21,546 nucleotides of DNA from NCBI RefSeq assembly GCF_000003605.2, contig NW_003149768.1, positions 288,316 through 309,861 of the forward strand, given 5' to 3'. The stretch comes from Saccoglossus kowalevskii. Taxonomy: Eukaryota > Hemichordata > Enteropneusta > Harrimaniidae. A program made the position numbers and the translations under genes. Under the pieces are notes generated by a model. The model was not told the DNA's origin and searched no databases. It worked only from the letters and a program-made list of their open reading frames with translations. Positions 1 through 10,095 of this stretch are shown here, piece after piece (positions within the stretch are counted from its first letter, which is position 1; the number at the start of each line of letters is the position of its first letter).

Positions 1-43
1 CATACTCGTCTCATACAGTGCTGGAAATCCGACCACATCAACA

Positions 44-57
44 GGGGGGGGGGGGGG
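44..57. repeat. Poly-G homopolymer run (14 G)
   Basis: Fourteen consecutive G residues stand alone in A+T-rich sequence. The exact length of such a run is often wrong in assemblies. I see no gene in 1-237. Confidence 0.9.
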
Positions 58-237
58 TGCAGATATAAACTGGAATGGCCCATTGTGATAGTGCAGTACT
101 CTCAGCATACAAACCACAGTCTATGAACATTTTTTTTTCAGCTTTATAAATATTATAAACTCCACAGTTCAAACTAAAACAAAAAGTTCTACACTAATAC
201 ACTAGTGTTTGGTTCTGCCATACATGAGGTTTTAAAG

Positions 238-450
238 TACTGTAGAATACTTTATTTTCACTTGGAATTAATTTTCACTATTTTCTCTGAAGGAATGATT
301 CAGTGAAAATAAAAATCCAGCGAAAATACCTTTTTTCCAATATTATACATTTAACTCATCAGAAATCAGTGAAAATAAATTCCATACAAAACACTCGAAT
401 AGTGTTCTCAGCGAAAATGAACAGCAGCTAAAAGAAAATATTTTACAGTA
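238..450. mobile_element. MITE-like element upstream of SAXO4
   Basis: The ends are inverted copies. The left end (238-260) reads TACTGTAGAATACTTTATTTTC. The right end (434-450), reverse-complemented, reads TACTGTAAAATATTTTC. The interior has four copies of CAGYGAAAAT at 301, 318, 367 and 409, with opposite-strand ATTTTCACT copies in the left part, so the element is partly palindromic. The outermost TA could be a TA target duplication, as in Tc1/mariner-type MITEs. It carries no coding sequence. The superfamily is uncertain. Confidence 0.6.
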
Positions 451-567
451 CAAAACAGTGCTGTAAGATTACTTTGTGAAATGTCTCTCCTCATAAACTA
501 TTTTAAATAACACATTATCGTATTGCATTAATTCTCATATTTTAAATTATTTTGTTCTTTTATACAG

Positions 568-802
568 AGTAATTCACTATGGGTCGGCTTCCCTGGGGCA
601 GGAAGAATCCTCATGTTTGTGCCAGTTATGGTCCAGACACTGATCTCATGAAGTTCTATTCCACTATTTATTCAACAAAGTATGGCAAGGATCCATTTAC
701 TCCCAGATATGGAAAGCATGTTGGAACCGGTTACCAGTCAAACTTCCGACCTGGAGTGTATTACACCAAAAGACTGGATGACTTGGACAATCCAGCTATG
801 GG
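568..802 (+). CDS. SAXO4: SAXO4 exon 1 (coding from 579)
   Basis: ATG is at 579, residues 1-74 plus two bases of codon 75, and the donor is GG|GTAAGA. A pyrimidine-rich stretch ending in TATACAG at 561-567 looks like a 3' splice site. This exon therefore probably starts at 568, with a noncoding exon further upstream that I cannot locate. It carries the most conserved block of the family, with DLMKFYSTIYSTKYG and GTGYQSNFRP. Confidence 0.9.
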
Positions 803-3800
803 GTAAGAAAAGAAATAAATAACCACACATTGTGTACATAAACAAAAAAATGTCATAACAATTCAGTTTTAATGATAAAATTATTATAATTTTCCCCAAA
901 TCACTTTATTGTGCTATTGTATACCACTTCAATTTTACAAGAGATAAATTATGTGAGTCAGTTAAAACTGTCATGTTTACAAACAAGCATCTACCCATGA
1001 GCCTTTGTCTTCTTAGTGTGTGTCGTTATCATCGCTTGGGACTCAATTCCCGCGTGTGCGCAGGTGACGACCCTCTCACTTTAAAATAGTGAAATTTTGT
1101 AGCAGTAAAAATGTTTCTGAAGTCCAACAAAATTGAGTGTTGAAAGCATTTTAATGCAGAATTAACTGAGTTACTTATGCAGTAATAGATTTTAATTTTA
1201 AACCATAAATCTGTTAATTTCAGACGTATCGTAGCTGACAATTACCACTCTATTACAACTAAGCATTACCAATCGTCCAGAGATTCCGACGGCACTGACC
1301 CCTTACCATGCAATCTACACATGCCTGGGAGTGGGTTTGTTCGCCAGGTTCCCATAACAACACCAATAGTGCGAGATGTAAGTAGAATTAATGTTAAAAC
1401 TCTTTGTATGGTAAATTACTGTATGTCTTCACCCTAGTCTCTCACTTAACACCTACCATACAAACACCAAATGTACAAACACTGGCTAGTCCTATTCTAT
1501 TGACTAAGGGTGTGGTCACTGTATATCTGCACTACAACAAAACATTTAGTTCTGGTTATCTGAAGCTTTTACAAAACAGACATAGAAAGCATTTTCTCCT
1601 GCTTTTTTTGTCAAAAATTTGTTTTTTCTGCATGTACACACATCATAAAATAAATTGCATTACATTTCATTTTAAAATGTACATCTTTTAAACCTGAAAC
1701 GAGTGCAATATTTTGATGTTATACATATAGGTATCTCAGATCACAGACAGACTGTGCTCAGATGGACCTCACTCAGATTTGTTCATTTCGTTATGATATC
1801 TTCAATTCTCTAATTGAAATGTGCATTGCTAACAGTGGAGCTTGCTTGTTTGATATTTCGTTCTTAAATGAAAACAAATATTTAATTAAAAGTAGCTTTA
1901 AATAATATATAGATATAGCTGAACACTAAAGTGTATTGCTCTGTGTTTTATATTATTATTATTATTATAATAATCTTTCCAATTATAGGTACATAGTGTA
2001 TGTGTTGATACGCGTGATCATGGTCCCGGAATAACTGCCAGTGGTGTATTACCCAAACACAAACCACGATTACATCATCTCAGATCTAAAGACCCAGTAG
2101 AACTTGAAAATGTTGGACACGTAAGTTTATTTATTAGTTTTTTAATATTGAGAATTAAATATGGTATTATTGTTTTTATCATCGTGTTGACTGTTCTCTT
2201 GACCTATGAATGGTACCATGGTATTGAACAGTAGACACGATTGTGGCACATGTGGGAAATAAAACACTATTTTAGGGAAAAACAACTCAACTCTCTCGCT
2301 CTTATCAAGATCTCGTCAGCCATTTCCTAAAACTAAACTGCTGTATTTCCCTTCATGCTCTAGGCATTATTGTGGTAAACACAGTAAAATGAAGTTCAAT
2401 GAATGAAATAGTATAATATAAAAACAATAATTCCAGTAGAAGGAAATTTGTCTATTTTCTCTTGGTTATTTTTATCCCTACACTTGTTTGACATGTTTTG
2501 TAGCCTGTTGGTCAGGTATTTGACGTAACTAAAATCAAAAATGTTAAGTTCCTGCTACTATCGCACTCCTCTACCTGATGAAAAACACTGATGCATTATT
2601 AGGGTCTTCCCAGGGATGGCTAACATGGCCTTTAAATACAATCTGACAAACTATAGGATTATGTCCACTCATTCGATAACAAAAATCAAATCGAATGAAA
2701 ACTTGACTTTAACTTTTCAGATATGTCACTTGTGGTTTATAAATTTACAATCCCTGATCTGAGCAAAGTTCACTCACCAGACATGTGACCTAATTACTGG
2801 TATCTACAATGAACTTTATTAACTAAAATTTTTCTTCATTTTTTTTACTGTTTCTTGTAAATTCATGCATGGTATTGTGGTTCATAAAGTCACTTTACTC
2901 TGTAAAGTATACAGATTAAATTCAGTAACTCAGACTATCCTACAAGATTTTGTTTACATTATTTAAGAAGTGTATGACGTTACAAGTATGTAAACACTCA
3001 AAACAGTTTACAATGAAAGTGTTAGGTTGGTACACTAGTATAATACATTTAACTTACATACTGGTATATTGTAAACTGTTTAATTGTTACGCTGTTTTGA
3101 TTTTTCATGATTTGATGATTTCATGGCATTCATTGAGACAAAAATTTGCAAAAGTCACTGATACTCTGTCTTAGAACCCCAGACAAATTTTCACTGACTC
3201 ACAAAAATAGTTTCTTGCTAAGTTAAAGTGATTATATGAAACATGAGTTTCTAATAGAATAAATATGGTTATGTACATAATAATATATTTATGTTATTAA
3301 AAATTGATTTATCTTTTGTGCAGTTAAAAGTTATTTGAAGAAGAAGGAATTTTGTATGATGGAAATTCAAAATTCTATTAACAAACTGAAATTGTCAGTC
3401 TAATGAATCACTGAAGTTTGAGCCTCTTTACATAAAATTCCCTTTTTTTCGATTATTATCTGAGATGTGTTACCTGACCTATACATTTCAAATAGTCTAT
3501 TGTTATGTTGTCGCTATTGCTCTCCAGGTCAATAAATTGGAATTACAAACTATTTGGTTCCTGTCATTGCCTTTTGTTGTTGTGATCTCATTGAATTAGT
3601 TGCATTCTTGTCCTGTCACACATACCTGCTTGGGAATATACTGTGTATTCAGAAGGTCAGAGGTCAAACAGTGATTTAGTGTGCTTCGGGTCATAGGTTT
3701 ATACTAGTGTTGTGGAGGGGCTAATAAAACCTTAAAATAATTATGATTGGCTTAGAATCGGCCATCATCACATGGTGCTATCAAAATCTCAGAGGAAACC

Positions 3801-6800
3801 CTGTGACTGCATACAATGGAAGTCTACTTTTTACAATTAATAAGGAAAAATAAATATGCAAAAATACATACATGTAGCCAATATCAGAAATGAAAATAAT
3901 TTAAGCACAAAAAAATAGGTCCCAGAAAACCACCTGTTGATTGGAAAAAGCAACAAGACTTTTTTCCCCTCTTCATTTTAGAACATGAATAATTGAATTA
4001 TTATGATTTGTTTACAGGGTCCAAGGTTCATGTCAACGGAGACACATGAACGTTTCCAGGGTATGCCCCATGCCAAGTGTAAGTATGAATAGTATTACTC
4101 TGTTTTTTTAAAGTGTTTTCTTGCTGTGCTAATGATTTGCAACATAGTAACTATTTAACAGCGTTAATTATAAATGAGCATTACGTCATTAATTTATTCA
4201 TAAGGTCCTTCGATTCAGACACTGGAGTGAAATACATTCATAAAAATTACGTTCATAGAATAAACCTGCATTTGATGTTGCCAAGACTTTGTCAAAAACA
4301 AAATAAAAAGACACGATCTTCAAATCGCCAGTCTTGTCACTTGCATTTGTTACCAGACTTTCATTTGTCATGGGTATGCAATCATAATAAACACTTGAAT
4401 TTGTAAACAAATCCTAAATAATAACTTTATTTTTGTTATTGCACATTATTTGGCATTTATAATTTGTAAACGTGAATAAATATTGCCGTGCATTTCTAGT
4501 GTACGTATTATACTTTAGTATTATCCGACCATTTCAATAAATGGTAAAGTGTTTAGTTCACTATTCTATAAAACAAACTGCACAGACTATAAATACCACA
4601 AGCTTGAACTTCACTTTTTGGGTTTTGCTGCAATTAATACACAGCTTTTAAAATTGGATTAAAAACAAAAGTTTTGGTGATGGAAATATTGAGGGCGCTA
4701 TTCATAATCAATAGAGGGAATGCTAATCACTGTTTATGCTTTTCACTTTTTTTAAGTTTGTTCGTCTATAGAATTAAATAGCTTGGAATCTATTAATAAT
4801 TTTTTTCAAAATTTATTCATTTGTGCAACAACAATCATAAGTGAATCATATCGTTTCATGTTTTTGTCTAAAAATGATAATCAATTGCATATATAATCAA
4901 AATTATACAATAATCAATTATAATAACAAATTTATTTTTATATATTACTTATTTTATTACTGCATGCTTGTTTTCTTACTAACTGGGTGATGTGTTTTCT
5001 TCCTTTCTTTGCTGCATGATAACCAATATAATACATTTTTTTTAAAAATGTGTCATTGCCACGTACTTTACGTGTCTTACATTGGCGTGATTCATTGACG
5101 CATGCTGACTTCATTATACATGTGTTCTCTATGCAGTACATGGTAAGATAATCAAACAAATATGTTTTGTAATCATTTAATCTTAAAAAATCCCATCAAT
5201 GTTAATTTGTCACAGTTGTCATGAAGCATGGGTTCATATGTCATGTAAACAAATGATGTATTTGATTTGCGTTATTTACATCACATGGTACCCATGATGC
5301 AGTGCGGCAACTGTGCGCTTCAAGTTAGATAAATTCCTTTATACACGTAGTATTGTTGGTGTTTTATTCTCCATAGTGATTTTACTATGTTGTCAACTTT
5401 CAGTAGATTTGATTTCTAATTCATATCAAACTCTTTTAATTATTCTGTTGACAAATTGTGCAGAAGTCTATAAATATTCTATAGTAACAGCGGTATCAAC
5501 TGACTAAGACTGAAATATTATTATATATGCAGCAATTTCTATGTGCTATGTGCTAAATTTTGACTTTGAAAGTCGGTGACCTTTCACCTCCAAAGTTCAA
5601 GTTCTATACATGTATTATCCATTTGACATTTTTCAAGTATATAATAATGTACAACGTAGTGTTCATTAGTTTAGTTATATGTTTAAACAATAATATAAGA
5701 TGCTGTCTGTAATTGTTATAGATTATAGAGTATAGTTTAGAATAATGTAAGATAAGTATAAATTTCTTAATAAATTAGTATTAAACCCTTTGAGTGCCCA
5801 AGTCAACTTAAGACACCATTCAATAAAATAGTACCATTCATAGTATGTTCTCTTCTTTATGAAATGGTGTGAAGATTTCAAAAATAGAAGCATTGTCACA
5901 TTTTGTTTGTTAAATATTAAATTGAGTGAAAATTACAGAAAAAAATTACCTAAATTTAAGCTGGAAAACAATATGGTGCTCAAAGGGTTAACATTGTTAA
6001 CAGTTACGGTAACTTATTTTATTGTCACAGTAATTTTATGTCTTTATTTTAATGGTGGGCACGGATAACACTCACAGGCACTGAACGAATGTACAGAACT
6101 TGTTTTTAAATTTGAACCTCAAGCTGAAATGTATTTCATGACCTGTATTCAATTCAGAGTGGCCTACAGACAAAGGGCTTAACACTGCAGCGAAAACCAC
6201 ATAGTTTTTGTTTCCATGGTAACAAGTTCAGGAACCCCATCAATTTGTCATCATCTCCTTATTATTTTTTTGAACTTTTCTTTCAGCAAAATATCTAGAA
6301 TTCTTATTGTTGTTTCGTTGTTGTCCATCTTTTTCAGAAATTCAGATTTCATTAATTAAATCAAAATCATAGTCCATCCAGTCACTAATGAGAAAATTGA
6401 TATGTACTGTGTCAATGAAGTAATGTATTCTACCAAATGAATATGTTTAAAAGTTAGGGCAGTGTGTGTGTTTGAATTTCATGTGAATGACAGGTATAAC
6501 TTGAATGTATTGTATATTGAACATGACATGCCATATGACCACTGCCTTTCAATAAACAAACAAATATGTTGGCTATTACTTATTTGTGTGTTTGTTGTTT
6601 ACTTCCTCAGTGAATACACAACATAAATCGGTGGGCAATAATGAAGAGACGGGATATACGCACGCTTATAACATTGAACCAATCACCTTCCATCCTGCAT
6701 CGCCACATAAGAATGTTAGACCTGTGAGTATTGCAATTTGATTTGAATATATCGACCAATAAATTTGTTTGTTTTAGATGAATTCATTTATTTTGGTCCA

Positions 6801-9693
6801 ATGAGATCAGTTGTAACAAGTGACCTGAATTAATGACCAATCAAGCTGTTTGAGTCAGATAAGGCCTGTTTATTTAACCAATAGGATTATTTGTTATATA
6901 TTGTTCTGTTTTAAAACTAATAATTTATTTAAAACAACAGGGTTGGATGACAGACAGACCAATTGGTAACAGGACTATTATGAAGACTGACTACCAGCCA
7001 TCTGAATACCTACGTGTGAGTAAAAGTATCCCAGTCTACTCAAATAATAGAACTGCATATATATTAGGGCAGACAAAAAATTATCGTTCAACTGAACTGA
7101 TTATGAATAATGACCTCATTCCATATCATATTAGATTGATCTATATATACACACTGATTTGTATGTGTTCTTGTTTGTTTATTCATACAAACAATGTTTT
7201 TTTTTCAGGGAAATGAAAAATTACCAGTTGTCATAGACCGTTCTACCAGGGACACTGGTTTTACACGAGAAGTGGCCAAACCTCTTTACGTTAATCCAAT
7301 TCCCGGTGATGTAAGTATTCAGCAATAAACCTTGTTTTAAAACTTAGACTTCTATCTAAGTATTTTCATATGACTGATCGCCATGTTCTGATCTCGTCAA
7401 TAGGCATACACCAAATTACACGATGTTCCAGAGGCTGCTCGTGCCCGAATTCAAAAAGGAGACCCAGCTGAGTATTTGAACCTGACCCATCCCAATAACC
7501 ATTCATCTATGGCTATGAAAGCTTTCCAAGGTCAACAGAGACCATCACCAAGTGAATGTGATAGACTGGCAAAAACTGCAATTGGTTTGAAGGTATGTAT
7601 ACTGCCATCTAGTGTTGGAATGTATTATGCATTTGTTTTCATAAAAATGTGTTGCTCTTGATTTTCAGTCATGGATATTTTTTAGCATACATAATAATAA
7701 TGACCTAATTTCAAATAATGCCATGTGTGTCACAGAAAAGAAATATTAATTATAATATTAATAATAATTGCTTGGATGGCCTTCTATAGATAAACTTGCA
7801 GTGGCTTTTTTTTCACAAAACAATAACAGATATATTTGCATATTAGTGAATGATGCTGAAGTGAACAAAATTCTAATTTTATTTCATTTTATTTAGGAAT
7901 CATCCGGATACAGTAGTAACCAGGATAAGGAGGAGGCATACGGTGAAGATGATCCAAGGAGGTGGTTGACACACTATGATACAAGGTATGGTATATAGCT
8001 AGTCAGCTATGGTGTATTCCTAATATATCACTGTCCACTGTATAAATACACAAAGTATGTGTTCTCAAACCGAAGTGTATTAATTTGAAAACTGTAGATT
8101 TGTTGATGGAATTTAATTTCATTAAAAGCCGGCTTTTGATTCAATATGTAGTATAGAAAACACGTATGTAAAAGATAAATCTTTGTAGACATATTCGTAT
8201 TAAAAAGCTCCATTGGGTTCTTATCAGATTTAATTTTTCTCACTTATCCTGAGGATGTTGTATATATGTTAAAATAACCTTAATTAATTTAGCAGTGGAA
8301 CTCAATCAAAAACTTCTCAAAATATTTAGCTTCTTATCATCATGTAAGTTTGAAATCTGTATCTCAAACATTTTGTTGTCAATTTCTTGTACAGTTGAAG
8401 TGTGCCACATATGATATGGAAATATTTGTGATCTGTTCAAAAGATGTTTTGGCAATTATCCAATAAATGTTCAACATATACCTAGAAAAGTGTTCTTTAA
8501 ATAATCAAATCTCGAATGTTCATTGTAGAAATAATTTAAGTAGATCATATCATTATACATTTGTGATTTCATGACTTTCAGGTTCTGGGACATGAATCCT
8601 AAAGGTAAAGCGAGAGCTGGACGTACATTTGGATCAGTCATGGAACATTTACCGAATGGATTTACACGTAGTACAGCAGTTCATACACTGGGTGATGATA
8701 TTGACACCACGGCACAGCTACGACATTTACATCCATACGTTGCAAGGTAAGATTTACTGCAGTATAGTGACTGTGGTGGTCCACCATAAGTACTGGTTCA
8801 GTTTATAGTGATTATTAAACATTATTAAAGCAGGGGAATCATCACCTGCGCATACGGTTGACGACTATAACGTGATGTTGTTCACACTTAAATATGTACC
8901 AACAAGCCTTTTCTAAGACTAATTTTCCATGCGTACGTAGCTGACGACTCACATGCACTTTAAATAAACTGTTCATTATAGACAAGTGGTCTTTATATGG
9001 AGGTTGATTAATGTAAAAGATTACACATATTTTTTTTGTTTGAGAAGCAATTCATCAACAGATGACAGATTAAATCAAAAATGCAATTATACAACCATCA
9101 TTACAGTCTTACATGGGTTTATTTGACCAAACTGGTGTCGTAGGGGTTACTACTGGTCACAATGGACACATGGCCTTTATTTATGGGATTAAAATAAAAT
9201 CCTACCCCGATAGTTTTGGATTGTTTTTTCATTTTTTTGATCTAGTATTTCTTTTTCGATAGTTTTTTGAAGTTTTGATAATTGCGAAAGCCAATGGTCA
9301 TAGTTAAAAATATACCAAATCACAAGTACAGAACAAAAAACGTAAAAAAATATAAAATAAGTAAATAAAAATAGTAAAATAAATATATAAAATAAAATAC
9401 ACGGTGTACAATATTTTAAACACATTGATCCTTTATATACATGTCACATGTAAATTACATTGACGCTTGCCAATGGTGTTATTATGGTTACTGATACAAA
9501 TTTGAATGTACTACAACTTTATCTGTAAAAGCACATTAAATAAATGTAAGGTTGAATACATGTCATAATAAAGACTTCTTTTTCTTCTTCTAGGAGTATC
9601 AAGGCAACCGATACGTTCTATGATGATCACACGCATGATACAAAGAAACATCCACATCCACCGCTCCTTACAAGATCTTTAACTGTGGCTTAA
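579..9693 (+). CDS. SAXO4: SAXO4 / PPP1R32 homologue, complete 11-exon gene
   Basis: Coding exons are 579-802, 1224-1377, 1989-2120, 4018-4078, 6611-6723, 6941-7015, 7209-7310, 7404-7592, 7897-7985, 8582-8746 and 9594-9693. They sum to 1404 nt, or 467 residues plus TAA. All introns are GT..AG and all phases agree. The N-terminus (MGRLPWGRKNPHV, then DLMKFYSTIYSTKYGKDPF and HVGTGYQSNFRP, ending in LDNPAMG) is the signature I recognise from vertebrate PPP1R32, now called SAXO4. The human protein is about 425 residues. The family is linked to motile cilia, axonemal microtubules and protein phosphatase 1. A G-[FY]-x-[RSHN] motif recurs at residues 51, 112, 205, 270, 354 and 406. No signal peptide or membrane segment is visible, which fits a cytoplasmic or axonemal protein. 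I find no canonical RVxF PP1-docking motif. The start has a good context (A at -3, G at +4). Intron 4 contains an X-box, suggesting RFX control. Confidence 0.9.
803..1223 (+). other. SAXO4 intron 1
   Basis: Phase-2 intron of 421 bp with donor GTAAGA and acceptor TTAATTTCAG. I see no feature inside. A minus-strand open stretch at 1029-1241 has no recognisable protein character. Confidence 0.85.
1224..1377 (+). CDS. SAXO4: SAXO4 exon 2
   Basis: Encodes residues 75-126. It includes ADNYHSITTKHYQ and the second repeat motif, GSGFVRQVP. The donor is GAT|GTAAGT, phase 0. Confidence 0.88.
1378..1988 (+). other. SAXO4 intron 2
   Basis: Phase-0 intron of 611 bp ending in AATTATAG. It contains a short ATT/TAT microsatellite at 1951-1974 and a chance open frame at 1404-1691 with no protein signature. 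I see nothing else. Confidence 0.85.
1951..1974. repeat. TTA trinucleotide microsatellite
   Basis: About eight tandem TAT/ATT units, slightly imperfect at the right end, inside intron 2 and 14 bp before the acceptor of exon 3. Confidence 0.85.
1989..2120 (+). CDS. SAXO4: SAXO4 exon 3
   Basis: Encodes residues 127-170 in 44 whole codons. It has histidine- and proline-rich stretches such as LPKHKPRLHHLRSKDP. Both flanking introns are phase 0, so skipping it would keep the frame. Confidence 0.87.
2121..4017 (+). other. SAXO4 intron 3
   Basis: Phase-0 intron of 1897 bp, donor GTAAGT, acceptor TTTACAG. It is A+T-rich with no open frame resembling a protein. A GGGGCTAATAA string at 3717-3727 resembles the end of the element at 13581, but the upstream sequence does not match. 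I see no other structure. Confidence 0.82.
4018..4078 (+). CDS. SAXO4: SAXO4 exon 4
   Basis: Small 61-nt exon for residues 171-190 (GPRFMSTETHERFQGMPHAK) plus the first base of codon 191. The donor is T|GTAAGT. It resembles the FxSTxTHERFQG-type segment usual in axonemal microtubule proteins, though the match is short. Confidence 0.85.
5781..5991. mobile_element. piggyBac-like MITE (TTAA target site)
   Basis: TTAA at 5781-5784 is followed by ACCCTTTGAGTGCC. The right end reads GGTGCTCAAAGGG and is followed by TTAA at 5988-5991. The terminal repeats match at 11 of 13 positions, and the flanking TTAA duplication is the hallmark of piggyBac-type insertion. The 211-bp unit has no transposase and is therefore non-autonomous. 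Confidence 0.75.
6210..6223. promoter_or_regulatory. RFX-type X-box palindrome in intron 4
   Basis: The 14-mer GTTTCCATGGTAAC has the GTTNCC-AT-GGNAAC form bound by RFX factors, the master regulators of ciliary genes. The two half-sites differ only at the variable position. It lies about 390 bp before exon 5 of a gene of a ciliary family, so an enhancer or internal promoter is plausible. Binding is inferred, not shown. Confidence 0.55.
6611..6723 (+). CDS. SAXO4: SAXO4 exon 5
   Basis: Finishes codon 191 and encodes residues 192-228. It includes the third repeat motif, ETGYTHAYNIEPITFHP. The donor is CCT|GTGAGT, phase 0. The PITF string is the closest thing to a PP1 RVxF motif but lacks the preceding basic residue. 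Confidence 0.87.
6755..6920. repeat. Degenerate ~40-bp tandem array with CCAAT cores (intron 5)
   Basis: CCAAT pentamers occur at 6756, 6798, 6837 and 6878, that is at intervals of 42, 39 and 41 bp. Sequence between them is loosely similar, often CCAAT followed by TTGTTT and then TTTATTT. It fills most of the 217-bp intron 5 (6724-6940). Confidence 0.45.
6941..7015 (+). CDS. SAXO4: SAXO4 exon 6
   Basis: Twenty-five codons, residues 229-253, phase 0 on both sides (GWMTDRPIGNRTIMKTDYQP). The acceptor is AAAACAACAG and the donor is CGT|GTGAGT. The frame stays open through the 193-bp intron 6 but would shift on entering exon 7. Confidence 0.87.
7209..7310 (+). CDS. SAXO4: SAXO4 exon 7
   Basis: Thirty-four codons, residues 254-287, including VVIDRSTRDTGFTREVAKPL, which contains the fourth and clearest repeat motif. 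The acceptor follows a long T tract. Phase 0 on both sides. Confidence 0.88.
7404..7592 (+). CDS. SAXO4: SAXO4 exon 8
   Basis: Sixty-three codons, residues 288-350. It contains DPAEYLNLTHPNNHSSMAMK and ends in KTAIGLK. Intron 7 before it is only 93 bp (7311-7403) and intron 8 after it is 304 bp (7593-7896). The latter is A+T-rich with no further feature. Confidence 0.87.
7897..7985 (+). CDS. SAXO4: SAXO4 exon 9
   Basis: Residues 351-379 plus two bases of codon 380. It carries the fifth repeat motif, SSGYSSNQ, then an acidic stretch and DPRRWLTHYDTR. The donor is AG|GTATGG, phase 2. Confidence 0.86.
7986..8581 (+). other. SAXO4 intron 9
   Basis: Phase-2 intron of 596 bp. I see no feature. 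The minus-strand open stretch at 8028-8243 has no protein signature. Confidence 0.82.
8582..8746 (+). CDS. SAXO4: SAXO4 exon 10
   Basis: Residues 380-434 plus two bases of codon 435. It includes FWDMNPKGKARAGRTFGS and the sixth repeat motif, PNGFTRSTAVHTLGDD. Phase 2 on both sides. Confidence 0.87.
8747..9593 (+). other. SAXO4 intron 10
   Basis: Phase-2 intron of 847 bp with donor GTAAGA and acceptor TTCTTCTTCTAG. The part around 9180-9420 is very A/T-rich, which creates a long but meaningless hydrophobic minus-strand frame at 9189-9425. I see no mobile-element ends. Confidence 0.82.
9594..9693 (+). CDS. SAXO4: SAXO4 exon 11 (C-terminus and stop)
   Basis: Completes codon 435 and encodes residues 436-467, ending LLTRSLTVA then TAA at 9691-9693. 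The tail is rich in D, H, T and P (DDHTHDTKKHPHPP). Confidence 0.87.
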
Positions 9694-9835
9694 ATATGAA
9701 CTATTGCCAGTGAAAATTGTACCTTTGTGTACATTTTAACGACACAAATTTCAAATGAATTGTTTAAAAGTGGGTTTTGAGAGAGAGTTACAAAAAATTG
9801 CTGCTAATATTTAAAATAAAAATTACTGTGGCAGA
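9694..9835 (+). terminator. SAXO4 3' UTR with AATAAA poly(A) signal
   Basis: The first AATAAA after the stop is at 9815-9820, 122 nt downstream. Cleavage would be expected some 10-30 nt later. The end given is an estimate. Further A+T-rich sequence follows, so a longer alternative 3' UTR is possible. Confidence 0.5.
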
Positions 9836-10095
9836 AAATACTGTAATTATGTATTATGTATTATTATGTAATTATGATTCAATCATGAGTTTCACCTAAA
9901 TAATGAGCCAAACAAAAAGCTGCCTTAATGTAATTGAAATCATGGACGTTCAATTTGAGACAAAGTTTCTCCAACTGTTACAAGTACATGTATGGTAACA
10001 ATTATGTATTTATTGATATATTGGATTTCTTGCGAAGTAGGTTTTTAAATACATATATTTACTACAGAAAAGTAGTAAGTATGTATATACACAAG

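Larger units (their letters stand above)
4079..6610 (+). other. SAXO4 intron 4 (largest, 2.5 kb)
   Basis: Phase-1 intron, acceptor TTTACTTCCTCAG. It contains the TTAA-flanked MITE at 5781-5991 and an X-box palindrome at 6210-6223. The remainder is strongly A+T-rich. Several short open frames (4113-4406, 4938-5159, 5313-5507, 5859-6068) show no domain or codon signal and are treated as chance. Confidence 0.83.

Noticed and set aside
3717..3727. GGGGCTAATAA, like the end of the element at 13581
   Set aside because: The 250 bp upstream share no tandem units or hairpin with that element. Eleven bases alone are not enough.
4113..5507. Several short open frames on both strands in intron 4
   Set aside because: They overlap each other, have no domain features and fall inside a spliced intron of a well-supported gene.
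5859..6068. 69-codon plus-strand frame ending in a membrane-like stretch
   Set aside because: It overlaps the right part of the TTAA-flanked MITE and runs out of it. It is a chance frame.
9189..9425. Minus-strand hydrophobic open frame of 78 codons
   Set aside because: It lies in an A/T-run part of intron 10. The F/I/L/Y-rich content follows from base composition and there is no conserved motif.
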